From: Flavobacteriales bacterium
Lineage (GTDB): Bacteria > Bacteroidota > Bacteroidia > Flavobacteriales_F > PHOS-HE28
Direction: 5' to 3'
Assembly (NCBI GenBank): GCA_016713865.1
Contig: JADJOG010000003.1
Span: 124,001-188,000, forward strand
DNA length: 64,000 nucleotides
The position numbers were made by a program, and so were the translations under genes. This document shows positions 1 to 9,334 of this stretch, piece by piece (position 1 is the stretch's first letter; each line of letters starts with the position of its first letter). The notes under the pieces were generated by a model. The model worked only from the letters and a program-made list of their open reading frames with translations. It was not told the DNA's origin and searched no databases.

Positions 1-1
1 T

Positions 2-298
2 TACTTCTCGCTGGACCAGCTCGCTGAAGTATATGTGCTCAAGGACAAGCCCTGATGCGCGATCCGCTTGAAAGAGCTGCTCGTGCTGGATACGCTGGCC
101 ATCCGCCGCATTCCGTTGAACAGCTGCACCGTTGAGCGGCTAGCCGCGCATCCCTACGCGCGCTGGCGCATCGCGAAACCGCTGGTCGCTTACCGCCAGC
201 AGCATGGCCCATTCAAGCGCATCGACGACATACGCGTGATCCCCGTAATCGACGAGGAGGGCTTCCGTAAACTTGCCCCCTACCTGACCCTGGAGTGA
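2..298 (+). pseudogene. Helix-hairpin-helix (ComEA-like) protein, C-terminal part, in-frame stop
   Basis: The segment reads YFSLDQLAEVYVLKDKP, then a TGA at 53-55, then continues in the same frame as LKELLVLDTLAIRRIPLNSC to a stop at 296-298. The second part is a helix-hairpin-helix DNA-binding fold: 'LNSCTVERLAAHPYARWRIA' and 'YRQQHGPFKRIDDIR' are typical of the HHH repeats in ComEA-related Bacteroidota proteins, with small residues in the hairpins. The 5' end lies outside the window. The frame match on both sides of the TGA suggests one gene with a local error (for example the t at 53 plus a duplicated cg near 60) or a nonsense mutation. Its stop overlaps the GTG start of apt. The exact function is unknown; non-specific DNA binding is inferred from the family. 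Confidence 0.6.
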
Positions 299-826
299 GC
301 GCACTGAGCAGCCGTTTGGAGTCCGCGATCCGCGCGGTCCCTGATTTCCCCAAGCCCGGAATCCTTTTCCGCGACATCACGCCGGTCATGGAGGATCCAT
401 TGCTCTGCCGCGCCATCATCGAAGGTTTCCGCCAGGAATTGCAGGACACGCCCATCGATGCCATCGCTGGCATCGAGAGCCGCGGGTTCCTATTCGGTAT
501 GCCACTCGCCTTGGCTTTGGGCGTGCCCTTCGTTACCGTGCGCAAGAAAGGCAAGCTCCCTTGGAAGACCGTGAGCCACAAATACGACCTCGAGTACGGC
601 AGTGCTGAAGTGGAGATGCACATTGACAGCGTACGGCCCGGCATGCGCGTGCTCATACACGACGACCTGCTGGCCACAGGCGGCACGGCTGCTGCGGCGG
701 CGGAGCTGGTACGCATGCAGCAAGGCGCCGTCGCTGGATTCTCCTTCCTGGTGGAGCTCGGCTTCTTGAACGGTCTGCGCAAGCTCGAGGCGTACAACGC
801 GAAAGCGATCACCCCAGACCTACTGA
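295..826 (+). CDS. apt: Adenine phosphoribosyltransferase, frameshift near the C-terminus
   Basis: Cytosolic purine salvage enzyme: adenine + PRPP gives AMP + diphosphate. The protein starts at a GTG (295) that overlaps the preceding stop, reading MSALSSRLESAIRAVPDFPK. It has the family sequence 'FPKPGILFRDITPV', the 'AGIESRGFLFG' segment and the PRPP loop 'LIHDDLLATGGT' at about residues 118-129. The usual end '...LNGLRKLEAYNAKAIT' is reached at about residue 170. The frame then runs on without a stop into the next gene. A one-base shift near 812-818 (the run of c's) would end the protein at TGA 824-826, two bases before the ATG of the acyl-CoA dehydrogenase. That is the expected gene end, so the open frame spanning both genes is an artefact and not a fusion. 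Length about 176 residues, normal for the family. Confidence 0.88.
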
Positions 827-828
827 AC

Positions 829-1974
829 ATGGAATTCGCCACCTCTGAGAACCGGCACCATTATCGCACAGGCCGTGCGCGACCTCTGCGAGCGCGAGCT
901 GCGGCCCAACGTGCTCGATTGGGACGAGCGTCAGCATTTCCCGAAATCGCTCTTCACCGATCACTTCGGTCCTGCGGGCATGCTGGGCGTTTTCGTTCCG
1001 AGGAATACGGCGGCGCGGGCCTGGGTTATTACGAGTATTACGATACCATCATCGAGGTGGCGCGCATCTGTGGCAGCATCGGCCTCAGCGTGGCCGCGCA
1101 CAACTCGCTTTGCACGGGCCATATCAACTACTTCGCCTCGCACGAGCAGAAGCAGCGCTGGCTTACGAAGCTGGCCGCTGGCCAATGGCTGGGCGCATGG
1201 GCGCTCACGGAGCCCAACACGGGTAGCGATGCGATGCGCATGAAATGCACCGCCCGAAAGGAGGGCAGCGATTGGGTGCTCAACGGAACCAAGTGCTGGA
1301 TCACCCACGGCATCAGCAGCGATGTTATGGTGGTGATCGCGCGCACCGGTGAGCTGCTCGATAGCAAGGGCATGACTGCATTCGTGGTGGAGCGCGGCAC
1401 CCCTGGCCTGAAAGCCGGCAAGAAGGAGAACAAGCTGGGCATGCGTGCCAGCGAGACCGCCGAGGTGATCTTCGAGGAATGCCGCGTGCCCGAGGCGAAT
1501 GTCCTGGGCAATGTGGGCGAGGGCTTCCAGCAGGCCATGAAGGTGCTCGATGGCGGCCGCATTAGCATCGCGGCACTGAGCATCGGCATCGCGAAGGGCG
1601 CCTATGACGCCAGCGTGAAGTACGCCAAGGAGCGCGAGCAATTCGGTCAAGCCATCGCGAATTTCCAGGCCATCGCATTCAAGCTCGCTGATATGGCCAC
1701 ACGCATCGAGGCCGCCGAGCTGCTCACCCTGCAGGCCGCCGATCTGAAGAATCGCGGCCAGAAGTTGACCAAGGAGAGCGCTATCGCCAAGTACTACGCC
1801 AGCGAAGTGGCCGTGTGGGCGAGCAATGAAGCCGTGCAGATCCATGGCGGCTATGGCTACACCAAGGACTTCCCCGTTGAGAAGCACTACCGCGACAACA
1901 AGCTCTGCACGATCGGCGAAGGCACCAGCGAGATCCAGAAGCTGGTGATCAGCAGGCAGGTGCTGAAGGGGTGA
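829..1974 (+). CDS. Acyl-CoA dehydrogenase (short/medium-chain type), two compensating frameshifts
   Basis: FAD-dependent enzyme that introduces the alpha-beta double bond of acyl-CoA in beta-oxidation or related catabolism, passing electrons to ETF. The ATG at 829 follows the inferred apt stop by two bases. The start MEFATSEN is in one frame. An extra c at 856 moves the frame ('RTIIAQAVRDLCERELRPN'), and a missing g at about 1000 ('VFVP-EEYGGAGLGYYEYY') moves it back, so the net length is a normal 381 residues. Visible landmarks are 'WALTEPNTGSDA', 'LNGTKCWITHG', 'IQIHGGYGYTK'-type sequence near the end, and 'IGEGTSEIQ', which holds the glutamate expected as catalytic base in the SCAD/MCAD group. 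Substrate chain length cannot be read from sequence. The lesions look like sequencing errors. Confidence 0.88.
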   Translation: MEFATSENRHHYRTGRARPLRARAAAQRARLGRASAFPEIALHRSLRSCGHAGRFRSEEYGGAGLGYYEYYDTIIEVARICGSIGLSVAAHNSLCTGHINYFASHEQKQRWLTKLAAGQWLGAWALTEPNTGSDAMRMKCTARKEGSDWVLNGTKCWITHGISSDVMVVIARTGELLDSKGMTAFVVERGTPGLKAGKKENKLGMRASETAEVIFEECRVPEANVLGNVGEGFQQAMKVLDGGRISIAALSIGIAKGAYDASVKYAKEREQFGQAIANFQAIAFKLADMATRIEAAELLTLQAADLKNRGQKLTKESAIAKYYASEVAVWASNEAVQIHGGYGYTKDFPVEKHYRDNKLCTIGEGTSEIQKLVISRQVLKG

Positions 1975-1992
1975 GTCCTCCGATCCGCCGGA

Positions 1993-2996
1993 TTATCGTA
2001 TTACAGACAGACTCGGCGTAACGCGATAGAGCATCGCTCTTCCGCTGCCGGTTGAAGTGATGGATCCCATGGTCAATGCCTCCCTCAAATCCCGTGTAGC
2101 CGTTGCGGTGCTCAGCCAAGGGTGATAGTCCATGTAATCCTTGCGCCTGAAGGGCTGGTCTTTGCGGGCCAGGCGCTGCCGATAGAGCAGGAATGAAGCT
2201 ATGCGGTCGTTGGGCTTGCTCACCGGATCCCGAGCCGCGAGCAATTCCGCCAGCGCTTCTTCGATACGTTCAAGCATGTAGGTGATGAAACCGCCGCAAT
2301 CGCCACGGCGGTCGGCGTAATCGAGTGCGGCATGGTATGCCGGTTCGCGCTGATGAACGAAGGCCTCGAAAGGAAGGTAGCCGAATACGGGCCAGTGGCG
2401 CATGAGCAGCGCGCGTTGCCATAGGCGGGCTAGCCTCCCATTCCCGGCTGTGAATGGCCGCAGGTAGATGAGGCCGAAGTGAAGCACGCAACTCGTTAGC
2501 AGCGGGGGGAAGTCATCTTCTTCGGCATAACGAAGAAGCTCTTGCACGGCTACGGGCAAGCCTTTGGCGGGCGCGGTGCGCAATGGATGCGGATCGCCAT
2601 AGAAGACCTCCATCGGGCCGCTTCGATAATGTCCGGCCTCAACGGCCAGCCCGTGCATGAGCACCCGTGCGCTTGGCGCAGGTCCATGTCGGCAAAGGGG
2701 TCGAGGGTGCCGAGCAGGTCGTATGTGCGGTGCGTGTTCAAGGCCTCCAGCGCTGCTGGTCCTTGGGAACTGGCTGTATGGTCTTCGGCCAGCGCGGCCA
2801 CGGGCAAAGGGGCCAGCTGGCCACCTTCAATGGCCAAGGTGGCATGCACGATACTGGTGCGGTATGCCTTGTCGAGTTCGGCCGGCGGCATTTCCAAGTG
2901 GCGCGCTTCCACCTGCCCGAGTTGCTCATGAATAAGGCCCAACAAGCCCAAGATGCGGGGGCTGATGGAATAATAGGTGATGCTTGCGACTTCCAT
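1993..2996 (-). CDS. Fic-domain protein with altered active-site motif and N-terminal inhibitory helix; one frameshift
   Basis: Fic proteins usually transfer AMP (or another phosphate-containing group) from a nucleotide to a target protein. The start is MEVASITYYSISPRILG at 2996. A single missing base near 2667 breaks the frame; joined, the protein has about 334 residues. An (S/T)xxxE(G/N) inhibitory motif is visible as TLAIEG in the first 60 residues, so this would be a class II, self-inhibited Fic. The core motif, normally HPFx(D/E)GNGRxxR, reads RPFTAGNGRLAR at about 2430-2466: the catalytic His is Arg and the Asp/Glu is Ala, while GNGR is intact. The C-terminal 60 residues look like a winged helix ('FRRKDYMDYHPWLSTATATR'). 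No antitoxin gene is adjacent. It is convergent with the acyl-CoA dehydrogenase and divergent from the ribosomal cluster. Activity is uncertain: inactive, decaying or repurposed. Confidence 0.8.
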
Positions 2997-3302
2997 TCAA
3001 ATCAAATGATGCGAACAAAGGTAGAGTTTGAAAAGCCAAGTCGTGGTTGCAGAGAGACCCATTTGTGCGTGTCCAGATGATGATGCGCCTGGCCTAACCT
3101 CAGTTAGTTCAATGCTTAGATAATCAGTGAGATTAGTTGTCTCCTAAGAGCGGAGAATCACCGGCATTCCTGCATGAAAAGCGGGAAGCACGGAGAAAAT
3201 TCATTCAACACAACCGCGTGGGAAAGTGTTTTCAGATACTTTCGCAGCCCGTTTTCCGCTAGAAAAACACGGAAACGCCTGAAAGTCAAGCCGAAAGCCC
3301 TC
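2997..3302 (+). promoter_or_regulatory. Leader and promoter region of the rpsL-led translation cluster
   Basis: This 306-base divergent intergenic region is clearly richer in A+T than the genes beside it and must hold the promoter for at least rpsL-rpsG-fusA. The best -7-like match to the Bacteroidota TAnnTTTG element is TACTTTCG at 3237-3244, one mismatch, about 60 bases before the rpsL ATG. I see no good TTG at the right distance upstream. A short inverted repeat, CGTTTTC with GAAAAACACG at about 3250-3272, lies between it and the start codon and could be a leader hairpin. An open frame runs through from 3174, but its first 43 codons look nothing like uS12, so I treat them as non-coding. 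Placement of the promoter is an inference. Confidence 0.35.
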
Positions 3303-3704
3303 ATGCCAACCATTCAGCAGCTCATCCGCAAAGGCCGCGAGAACCCGGTTTACAAGAGCAAGTCCATTGCTCTGAAGTCGTGCCCGCAGCGCCGTGGCGT
3401 GTGTACCAAGGTGTACACCACCACCCCGAAGAAGCCGAACTCGGCACTCCGCAAAGTGGCCAAGGTGCGCTTGGTGAATGGGTACGAGGTGATCGCCTAC
3501 ATCGGTGGCGAGGGCCACAACCTGCAGGAGCACAGCATCGTGCTGGTGCGCGGCGGCAGGGTGAAGGATCTGCCCGGTGTGAAATACCACATCGTGCGCG
3601 GCGTGCTCGACACCTCAGGTGTTGAAGGCCGCAACCAGCGCCGCAGCAAGTACGGCACCAAGAAGCCGAAGGCCGGTGCAGCAGCTCCAGCCAAGAAGAA
3701 ATAA
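3303..3704 (+). CDS. rpsL: 30S ribosomal protein uS12
   Basis: Decoding-centre protein of the small subunit, 133 residues. The ATG at 3303 gives MPTIQQLIRKGREN, the standard uS12 start. The two loops that touch the A site are present: 'TTPKKPNSALRKVAKVRL' with wild-type lysines at the streptomycin-resistance position, and 'RVKDLPGVKYHIVRG', with the Asp that is methylthiolated in many bacteria. The C-terminus 'RRSKYGTKKPK' has a short lysine/alanine-rich tail. It is first gene of the cluster, 25 bases before rpsG. Nothing unusual apart from the open but non-homologous frame upstream. Confidence 0.98.
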   Translation: MPTIQQLIRKGRENPVYKSKSIALKSCPQRRGVCTKVYTTTPKKPNSALRKVAKVRLVNGYEVIAYIGGEGHNLQEHSIVLVRGGRVKDLPGVKYHIVRGVLDTSGVEGRNQRRSKYGTKKPKAGAAAPAKKK

Positions 3705-3729
3705 GCGCTAACGGATAAGGAACAACACC

Positions 3730-4194
3730 ATGCGCAAGAAAGCAGTCAAGCACACCACGCTACCCGACCCCAAGTTCGGCGATGAGCAGGTGACCAAGTT
3801 CGTGAACAACCTGATGTACGACGGCAAGAAGAGCAAGTCGTTCGACATCTTTTATGGCGCCATCGACATCGTTGCAGAGAAAAGCGGTGAGGATGGCCTG
3901 GAGGTGTTCCGCAAGGCACTGACGAATGTGACGCCTCAAGTTGAGGTGCGCAGCCGTCGTGTGGGCGGTGCCAACTTCCAGATCCCGCAGCAAGTGCGCG
4001 AGGAGCGCAAGAAGAGCCTGGCCATGAAATGGCTGATCGGCTACGCTCGCTCCCGTAATGAGCGCAGCATGGCGCAAAAGCTCGCCAACGAGATCCTCGC
4101 CGCCAGTAAGGAGGAAGGAGCAGCATTCAAGAAGAAAGAAGAAGTCCACAAAATGGCCGAAGCGAACAAGGCCTTCAGCCACTTCCGCTTCTAA
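3730..4194 (+). CDS. rpsG: 30S ribosomal protein uS7
   Basis: Primary 16S rRNA-binding protein of the small-subunit head, which nucleates assembly of the 3' domain and contacts E-site tRNA. It has 154 residues and starts MRKKAVKHTTLPDPKFGDEQ. The family hallmark 'NVTPQVEVRSRRVGGANFQI' is at about residues 66-85 and 'WLIGYARSR' follows at about residues 100-108. The end 'MAEANKAFSHFRF' is typical of Bacteroidota. It sits between rpsL (25 bases) and fusA (17 bases), as in most bacterial str operons. In E. coli uS7 represses this operon by binding the rpsL-rpsG spacer; the 25-base spacer here is too short for that structure. Confidence 0.98.
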   Translation: MRKKAVKHTTLPDPKFGDEQVTKFVNNLMYDGKKSKSFDIFYGAIDIVAEKSGEDGLEVFRKALTNVTPQVEVRSRRVGGANFQIPQQVREERKKSLAMKWLIGYARSRNERSMAQKLANEILAASKEEGAAFKKKEEVHKMAEANKAFSHFRF

Positions 4195-4211
4195 GCCTAC
4201 AGCACAGCCAC

Positions 4212-6318
4212 ATGGCACGCGACCTCAAATACACGCGCAACATCGGCATCATGGCGCACATCGATGCCGGCAAGACCACCACGTCTGAGCGCATCCTGTA
4301 CTACACCGGCCTTGTTCACAAGATCGGCGAGGTGCACGATGGCGCGGCTACCATGGACTGGATGGCGCAGGAGCAGGAGCGCGGCATCACGATTACAAGC
4401 GCTGCCACCACCACGAGTTGGAAGTATCGCGACGACACGTACAAGATCAACCTGATCGATACCCCTGGTCACGTTGATTTCACCGTTGAGGTCGAGCGCA
4501 GCCTGCGCGTGCTCGATGGTGCTGTTGCGTTGTTCTGCGCCGTAGGTGGTGTGGAGCCCCAGAGCGAGACCGTATGGCGCCAAGCCAACAAGTACAAGGT
4601 TCCACGCTTGGGCTTCGTGAACAAGATGGACCGTAGCGGTGCCGACTTCTTCACCGTTGTCGCGCAGATTAAGGAGCGCTTGGGCGCCAACCCTGTTCCG
4701 CTGCAAGTGCCTATCGGAGCTGAAGCCGACTTCAAAGGCGTTGTTGACCTGATCAACAACCGCGGCATGGTTTGGAACGAAGCCGATCAGGGCATGACCT
4801 GGTCGGAGATCGCCATCCCCGAGGACCTGAAGGGTACCGTGAAGGAGTGGCGCGACAAACTCATCGAGGCCGTTGCCGAGAGCGACGATCAGCTGATGGA
4901 GAAGTATTTCGCCGATCCTGATAGCCTGACCGAGGCTGAGGTGATGGAGGCGATCCGCAAGAGCACGATCAGCATGAGCATCACACCGATTCTGTGCGGC
5001 AGCGCCTTCAAGAACAAGGGCGTGCAAACGATGCTCGATGCCGTGATGGCCTACTTGCCCAGCCCGATGGACATCGAGGCAGTGGTGGGCACCGATCCCG
5101 ATACGGGCGCTGAGATCCTGCGCAAGCCGAACGTGACCGAGCCGATGGCGAGCCTCGCATTCAAGATCGCCACCGATCCCTTTGTTGGCCGATTGGCATT
5201 CTTCCGCTGCTACAGCGGCAGCGTCCCTGCAGGCAGCTATGTGCAGAACATGCGCACCGGCAAAAAGGAGCGCATAAGCCGCATCTTCCAGATGCACGCC
5301 TAACAAGCAGAACCCTGTTGAAGTCATCGAGGCCGGCGATATCGGTGCTGCGGTGGGCTTCAAGGACATCCGCACTGGCGATACGCTTTGCGACGAGAAC
5401 AAGCAGATCATTCTGGAGAGCATGAGCTTCCCCGAGCCGGTGATCGGTATCGCTGTAGAGCCCAAGACCCAGGCCGACTTGGACAAGCTCGGCGCCTCTT
5501 TGGCGAAGCTTGCCGAAGAGGATCCAACCTTCAAGGTGCACACCGACGAGGATACCGGCCAAACCGTGATCAGCGGCATGGGCGAATTGCACCTCGAGAT
5601 CATCGTTGATCGTCTGAAGCGCGAATTCAAGGTGGAGTGCAACCAGGGTGCGCCTCAGGTGAAGTACCGCGAAGCCATCAGTGGCAGCGTGGAGCACCGC
5701 GAGCTGTACAAGAAGCAGACGGGTGGTCGCGGCAAATTCGCCGATATCCACGTGCGCATCGAGCCCCAGAGCGATCCGGAGAAGATTGGCTTGGAATTCA
5801 TCGACGAAATCAAGGGCGGATCCATCCCGAAGGAATTCATCGGACCCGTGCAGAAGGGCTTCGAGGCTTCTCTCAAGAATGGCGTGCTCGCCGGCTTCCC
5901 AATGGAGAGCTTGAAAGTGACGCTGTACGATGGTTCTTTCCACAACGTGGACTCCGACGCGCTAAGCTTCGAGATCTGCGCGAAGAGCGCCTTCCGTACC
6001 GCGATCCCCAAGTGCAAGCCTGTGCTGCTCGAGCCCATCATGAAGATCGAGGTGATCACACCCGAAGAGAACATGGGCGACATCGTCGGTGACCTGAACC
6101 GTCGCCGCGGCACCATCCAAGGCATGGATGATCGTGGCGGTGCCAAAGCGATCAAGGGCAAAGTGCCTCTGAGCGAGATGTTCGGCTACGTGACTTCGTT
6201 GCGTACGCTCTCCAGCGGCCGCGCCAGCAGCACCATGGAGTTCAGCCACTACGTGCCCGCCCCAAACAACATCACCGAAGCCGTCCTGGCCAAGGTGCGT
6301 GGAAAAGTTTCAGCGTAA
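4212..6318 (+). CDS. fusA: Elongation factor G, one frameshift at 5301
   Basis: Ribosomal translocase GTPase, about 701 residues. The G-domain motifs are all present: 'AHIDAGKTTTSER' (G1), 'GITITSAATT' (switch I/G2), 'DTPGHVDFT' (G3), 'NKMDRSGAD' (G4) and 'CGSAFKNKGVQ' (G5). Domains II to V follow, ending 'HYVPAPNNITEAVLAKVRGK'. An extra t at 5301 creates a TAA directly after 'RISRIFQMHA'; without it the sequence continues NKQNPVEVIEAGDIGAAVGF, an exact EF-G domain II fit. The gene length is 3n+1, consistent with one inserted base. Since fusA is essential and no second copy is in the window, I read this as an assembly error. In E. coli tuf follows here; in this cluster rpsJ follows after 14 bases. 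Confidence 0.95.
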
Positions 6319-6332
6319 TCCGCGATAGAACA

Positions 6333-6638
6333 ATGACCCAGAAAATCCGGATCAAGCTCAAGTCGTACGACCATAACCTGGTTGACAAGAGCGCAGAGAA
6401 GATTGTGAAGACGGTGAAGACCACCGGCGCCGTGGTGAGCGGACCAATTCCCCTGCCCACCCACAAGCGCATTTTCACCGTGCTGCGCAGCCCGCACGTG
6501 AACAAGAAAGCGCGTGAGCAATTCCAGCTCTGCAGCTACAAGCGCATGATGGACATCTACAGCTCGTCTGCCAAGACGATTGATGCGCTGATGAAACTGG
6601 AACTCCCCAGCGGCGTGGATGTGGAGATCAAAGTCTGA
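6333..6638 (+). CDS. rpsJ: 30S ribosomal protein uS10
   Basis: Small-subunit head protein; in many bacteria it also pairs with NusB in antitermination. It has 101 residues and starts MTQKIRIKLKSYDHNLVDKS. The motif 'GPIPLPTHKRIFTVLRSPHVNKKAREQF' region (residues about 37-64) is diagnostic, followed by 'KRMMDIYSSSAKTIDALMKL'. Opens the S10 portion of the cluster directly behind fusA, the arrangement usual in Bacteroidota. Confidence 0.98.
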   Translation: MTQKIRIKLKSYDHNLVDKSAEKIVKTVKTTGAVVSGPIPLPTHKRIFTVLRSPHVNKKAREQFQLCSYKRMMDIYSSSAKTIDALMKLELPSGVDVEIKV

Positions 6639-6657
6639 CCGATAGCACCACAGAGCC

Positions 6658-7275
6658 ATGAGCGGATTGATCGGCAAGAAGATCGGAATGACCAGCCTGT
6701 ACGATACGGACGGCAGCCTTGTGGCGTGCACCGTGATCGAGGCGGCACCCAACGTGGTGAGCCACGTGAAGACCACGGAGAAGGACGGCTACGAGGCCGT
6801 GCAACTCTCTGCGGTTGAGCGTCGTGCCAAGAGCTCGAACGCTGCTGAGACCGGCCACTACAAGAAGGCCAATACCACCCCCAAAGCGAAGGCCCACGAG
6901 TTCAAGGAATTCGAGACGGAGCTGAAGCTCGGCGATACGGTAGGCGTTGACCTCTTCGAGGAGGGAAGCTTCGTGACCGTGACCGGCGAGAGCAAGGGCA
7001 AGGGCTTCCAAGGCGTTGTGAAGCGTCACGGCTTCAGCGGTGTTGGCGAGGCCACCCACGGCCAGCATGACCGCAGCCGCGCGCCCGGTTCCTTGGGCGG
7101 CAGCTCTTACCCTAGCCGCGTGTTCAAAGGCATGCGCATGGCGGGCCGCACTGGCGGTGATAAAGTGACCACCGAGAACCTCAAAGTGGTGAAGGTGGAC
7201 GCATCCAAGAACCTGTTGCTCCTTCGAGGCTCGGTACCCGGCCCAAAAGGCAGCATCGTGATCATCTGGAAGTAA
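6658..7275 (+). CDS. rplC: 50S ribosomal protein uL3
   Basis: Early-assembly 23S rRNA-binding protein near the peptidyl transferase centre. It has 205 residues and starts MSGLIGKKIGMTSLYDTDGS. The family signature is visible as 'GKGFQGVVKRHGF' followed by 'THGQHDRSRAPGSLG', the loop that carries the methylated Gln in proteobacteria, and 'RVFKGMRMAGRTGGDKVT'. One base separates its stop from the rplD start, suggesting translational coupling. Confidence 0.98.
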   Translation: MSGLIGKKIGMTSLYDTDGSLVACTVIEAAPNVVSHVKTTEKDGYEAVQLSAVERRAKSSNAAETGHYKKANTTPKAKAHEFKEFETELKLGDTVGVDLFEEGSFVTVTGESKGKGFQGVVKRHGFSGVGEATHGQHDRSRAPGSLGGSSYPSRVFKGMRMAGRTGGDKVTTENLKVVKVDASKNLLLLRGSVPGPKGSIVIIWK

Positions 7276-7276
7276 G

Positions 7277-7909
7277 ATGGAACTCGAGATCTACACCAAG
7301 GACGGCAAGGGCACGGGCAAGAAAGCCAAGCTCAACGACGCGGTATTCGCGATCGAGACGCCGAACGACCACGCCATTTGGCTGGATGTGAAACAGCATT
7401 TGGCCAACAAGCGCCAAGGCACCGCCAAGACGCTCGAGAAGAGCGAGGTGAGCGGCAGCACCAAGAAGCTCCATCGCCAGAAGGGCACCGGCGGAAGCCG
7501 TAAAGGCTCCATCAAGAGCCCGCTCTTCCCCGGTGGCGCGCGCGTATTCGGCCCGCAGCCGCGCGATTACCACTTCAAGCTGAACAAGAAGGTGAAGGAT
7601 CTGGCCCGCCGCAGCGCCCTTACCTACAAGGCGAAGGACGGTGCCATCAAAGTGCTCGATAGCGCTGCGATGACCGCCCCGAAGACCAGCGAGTTCGCCG
7701 CGTTGCTCAAAGCTTTCGAGCTGGGTTCGCGCAAAGCAGTGGTAGTTGTTCCTGCCAAGGACGAGAAGCTGCTGCTCAGTTGCCGCAACCTCCAGCGCGC
7801 CCGCGTGGTGGTGGCCAGCGAGCTGTGCACCTACGATATCATGAACGCCAACGGCCTGATCATCGCGAAGGACGCGATCGCGCCGCTGGAAGCCATCCTT
7901 ACCAAGTAA
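7277..7909 (+). CDS. rplD: 50S ribosomal protein uL4
   Basis: Large-subunit protein whose loop lines the exit tunnel. It has 210 residues and starts MELEIYTKDGKGTGKKAKLN. The tunnel loop is recognisable in 'KLHRQKGTGGSRKGSIKSPLF' split around residues 68-90, followed by 'GGARVFGPQPRDYHFKLNKK'. In E. coli L4 autoregulates the S10 operon through a leader hairpin; no equivalent leader is visible here because rpsJ follows fusA almost directly. Confidence 0.97.
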   Translation: MELEIYTKDGKGTGKKAKLNDAVFAIETPNDHAIWLDVKQHLANKRQGTAKTLEKSEVSGSTKKLHRQKGTGGSRKGSIKSPLFPGGARVFGPQPRDYHFKLNKKVKDLARRSALTYKAKDGAIKVLDSAAMTAPKTSEFAALLKAFELGSRKAVVVVPAKDEKLLLSCRNLQRARVVVASELCTYDIMNANGLIIAKDAIAPLEAILTK

Positions 7910-7912
7910 GCC

Positions 7913-8206
7913 ATGAGCCAGATCATCATCCGACCCATCGTCACTGAGAAGATGACGGCCCAGGGCGAGAAGGAGAACCGCTACGGCTTCGTGGTGGCTC
8001 GCGAGAGCAACAAGGTGCAGATTAAGCAAGCCGTGGAGCAGGAGTACAAAGTGACCGTGACCGGCGTGCGCACCATGATCACACACGGAAAGCGCCGTAC
8101 CCGTTTCACCAAGAGCCTGGTGCTTCGCGGTCGTTCATCAGCCACCAAGAAGGCCATCGTCACGGTAAAGGCCGGCGAGACCATCGACCTCTATAGCAGC
8201 ATCTAA
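7913..8206 (+). CDS. rplW: 50S ribosomal protein uL23
   Basis: Tunnel-exit protein and docking site for trigger factor and SRP. It has 97 residues and starts MSQIIIRPIVTEKMTAQGEK, with the family 'RPIVTEK' motif. The C-terminal half contains 'VTGVRTMITHGKRRTRFTKS' and ends IDLYSSI. Three bases separate it from both rplD and rplB, so the three genes are tightly packed. Confidence 0.97.
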   Translation: MSQIIIRPIVTEKMTAQGEKENRYGFVVARESNKVQIKQAVEQEYKVTVTGVRTMITHGKRRTRFTKSLVLRGRSSATKKAIVTVKAGETIDLYSSI

Positions 8207-8209
8207 GCC

Positions 8210-9049
<840 letters not shown>

Positions 9050-9061
9050 TACTAACAGCAC

Positions 9062-9331
9062 ATGAGCCGTTCACTCAAGAAACCGCCGTTCATCCACTAC
9101 AAGCTCTCGAAGCGTGTAGGAGAGGCCCAGGCCTCAGGCAAGAAGAATGTGATCAAGACCTGGTCGCGTGCCAGCACCATCAGCCCCGAATTCGTGGGCC
9201 TCACCATCGCTGTGCATAACGGCAACAAGTTCATCCCCGTGTACGTGACCGAGAACATGGTGGGCCACAAGCTGGGCGAATTCGCGCCCACGCGCACCTT
9301 CCGCGGACACAGCGGCAATAAGAGCAACTAA
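9062..9331 (+). CDS. rpsS: 30S ribosomal protein uS19
   Basis: Small-subunit head protein that forms a complex with uS13 at the subunit interface. It has 89 residues and starts MSRSLKKPPFIHYKLSKRVG. Diagnostic motifs are 'KTWSRASTISPEFVGLTIAV' and 'GHKLGEFAPTRTFRGHSGNK'. Spaced 12 bases after rplB and three bases before rplV. Confidence 0.98.
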   Translation: MSRSLKKPPFIHYKLSKRVGEAQASGKKNVIKTWSRASTISPEFVGLTIAVHNGNKFIPVYVTENMVGHKLGEFAPTRTFRGHSGNKSN

Positions 9332-9334
9332 GCC

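Noticed and set aside
295..1974. A 559-residue open frame joining adenine phosphoribosyltransferase to acyl-CoA dehydrogenase
   Set aside because: The middle 50 residues match neither family, the correct sequence of both proteins is found in the neighbouring frame, and a normal apt stop lies two bases before a normal dehydrogenase ATG. It is an indel artefact, not a fusion.
1993..2996. Fic toxin with a separate antitoxin
   Set aside because: No small antitoxin gene is adjacent; the inhibitory motif is inside the protein, as in class II Fic proteins.
3174..3302. 43-residue N-terminal extension of uS12
   Set aside because: No homology to uS12, lies in the promoter/leader region, and the internal ATG gives the canonical protein.
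5290..5360. Programmed frameshift in fusA
   Set aside because: The shift is caused by one extra t with no slippery heptamer or downstream structure, and similar indels occur throughout the window.
4197..5642. Long open frame (481 codons) on the minus strand opposite fusA
   Set aside because: Antisense shadow of a GC-rich, codon-biased gene; rich in His, Leu and Ala with no domain pattern.
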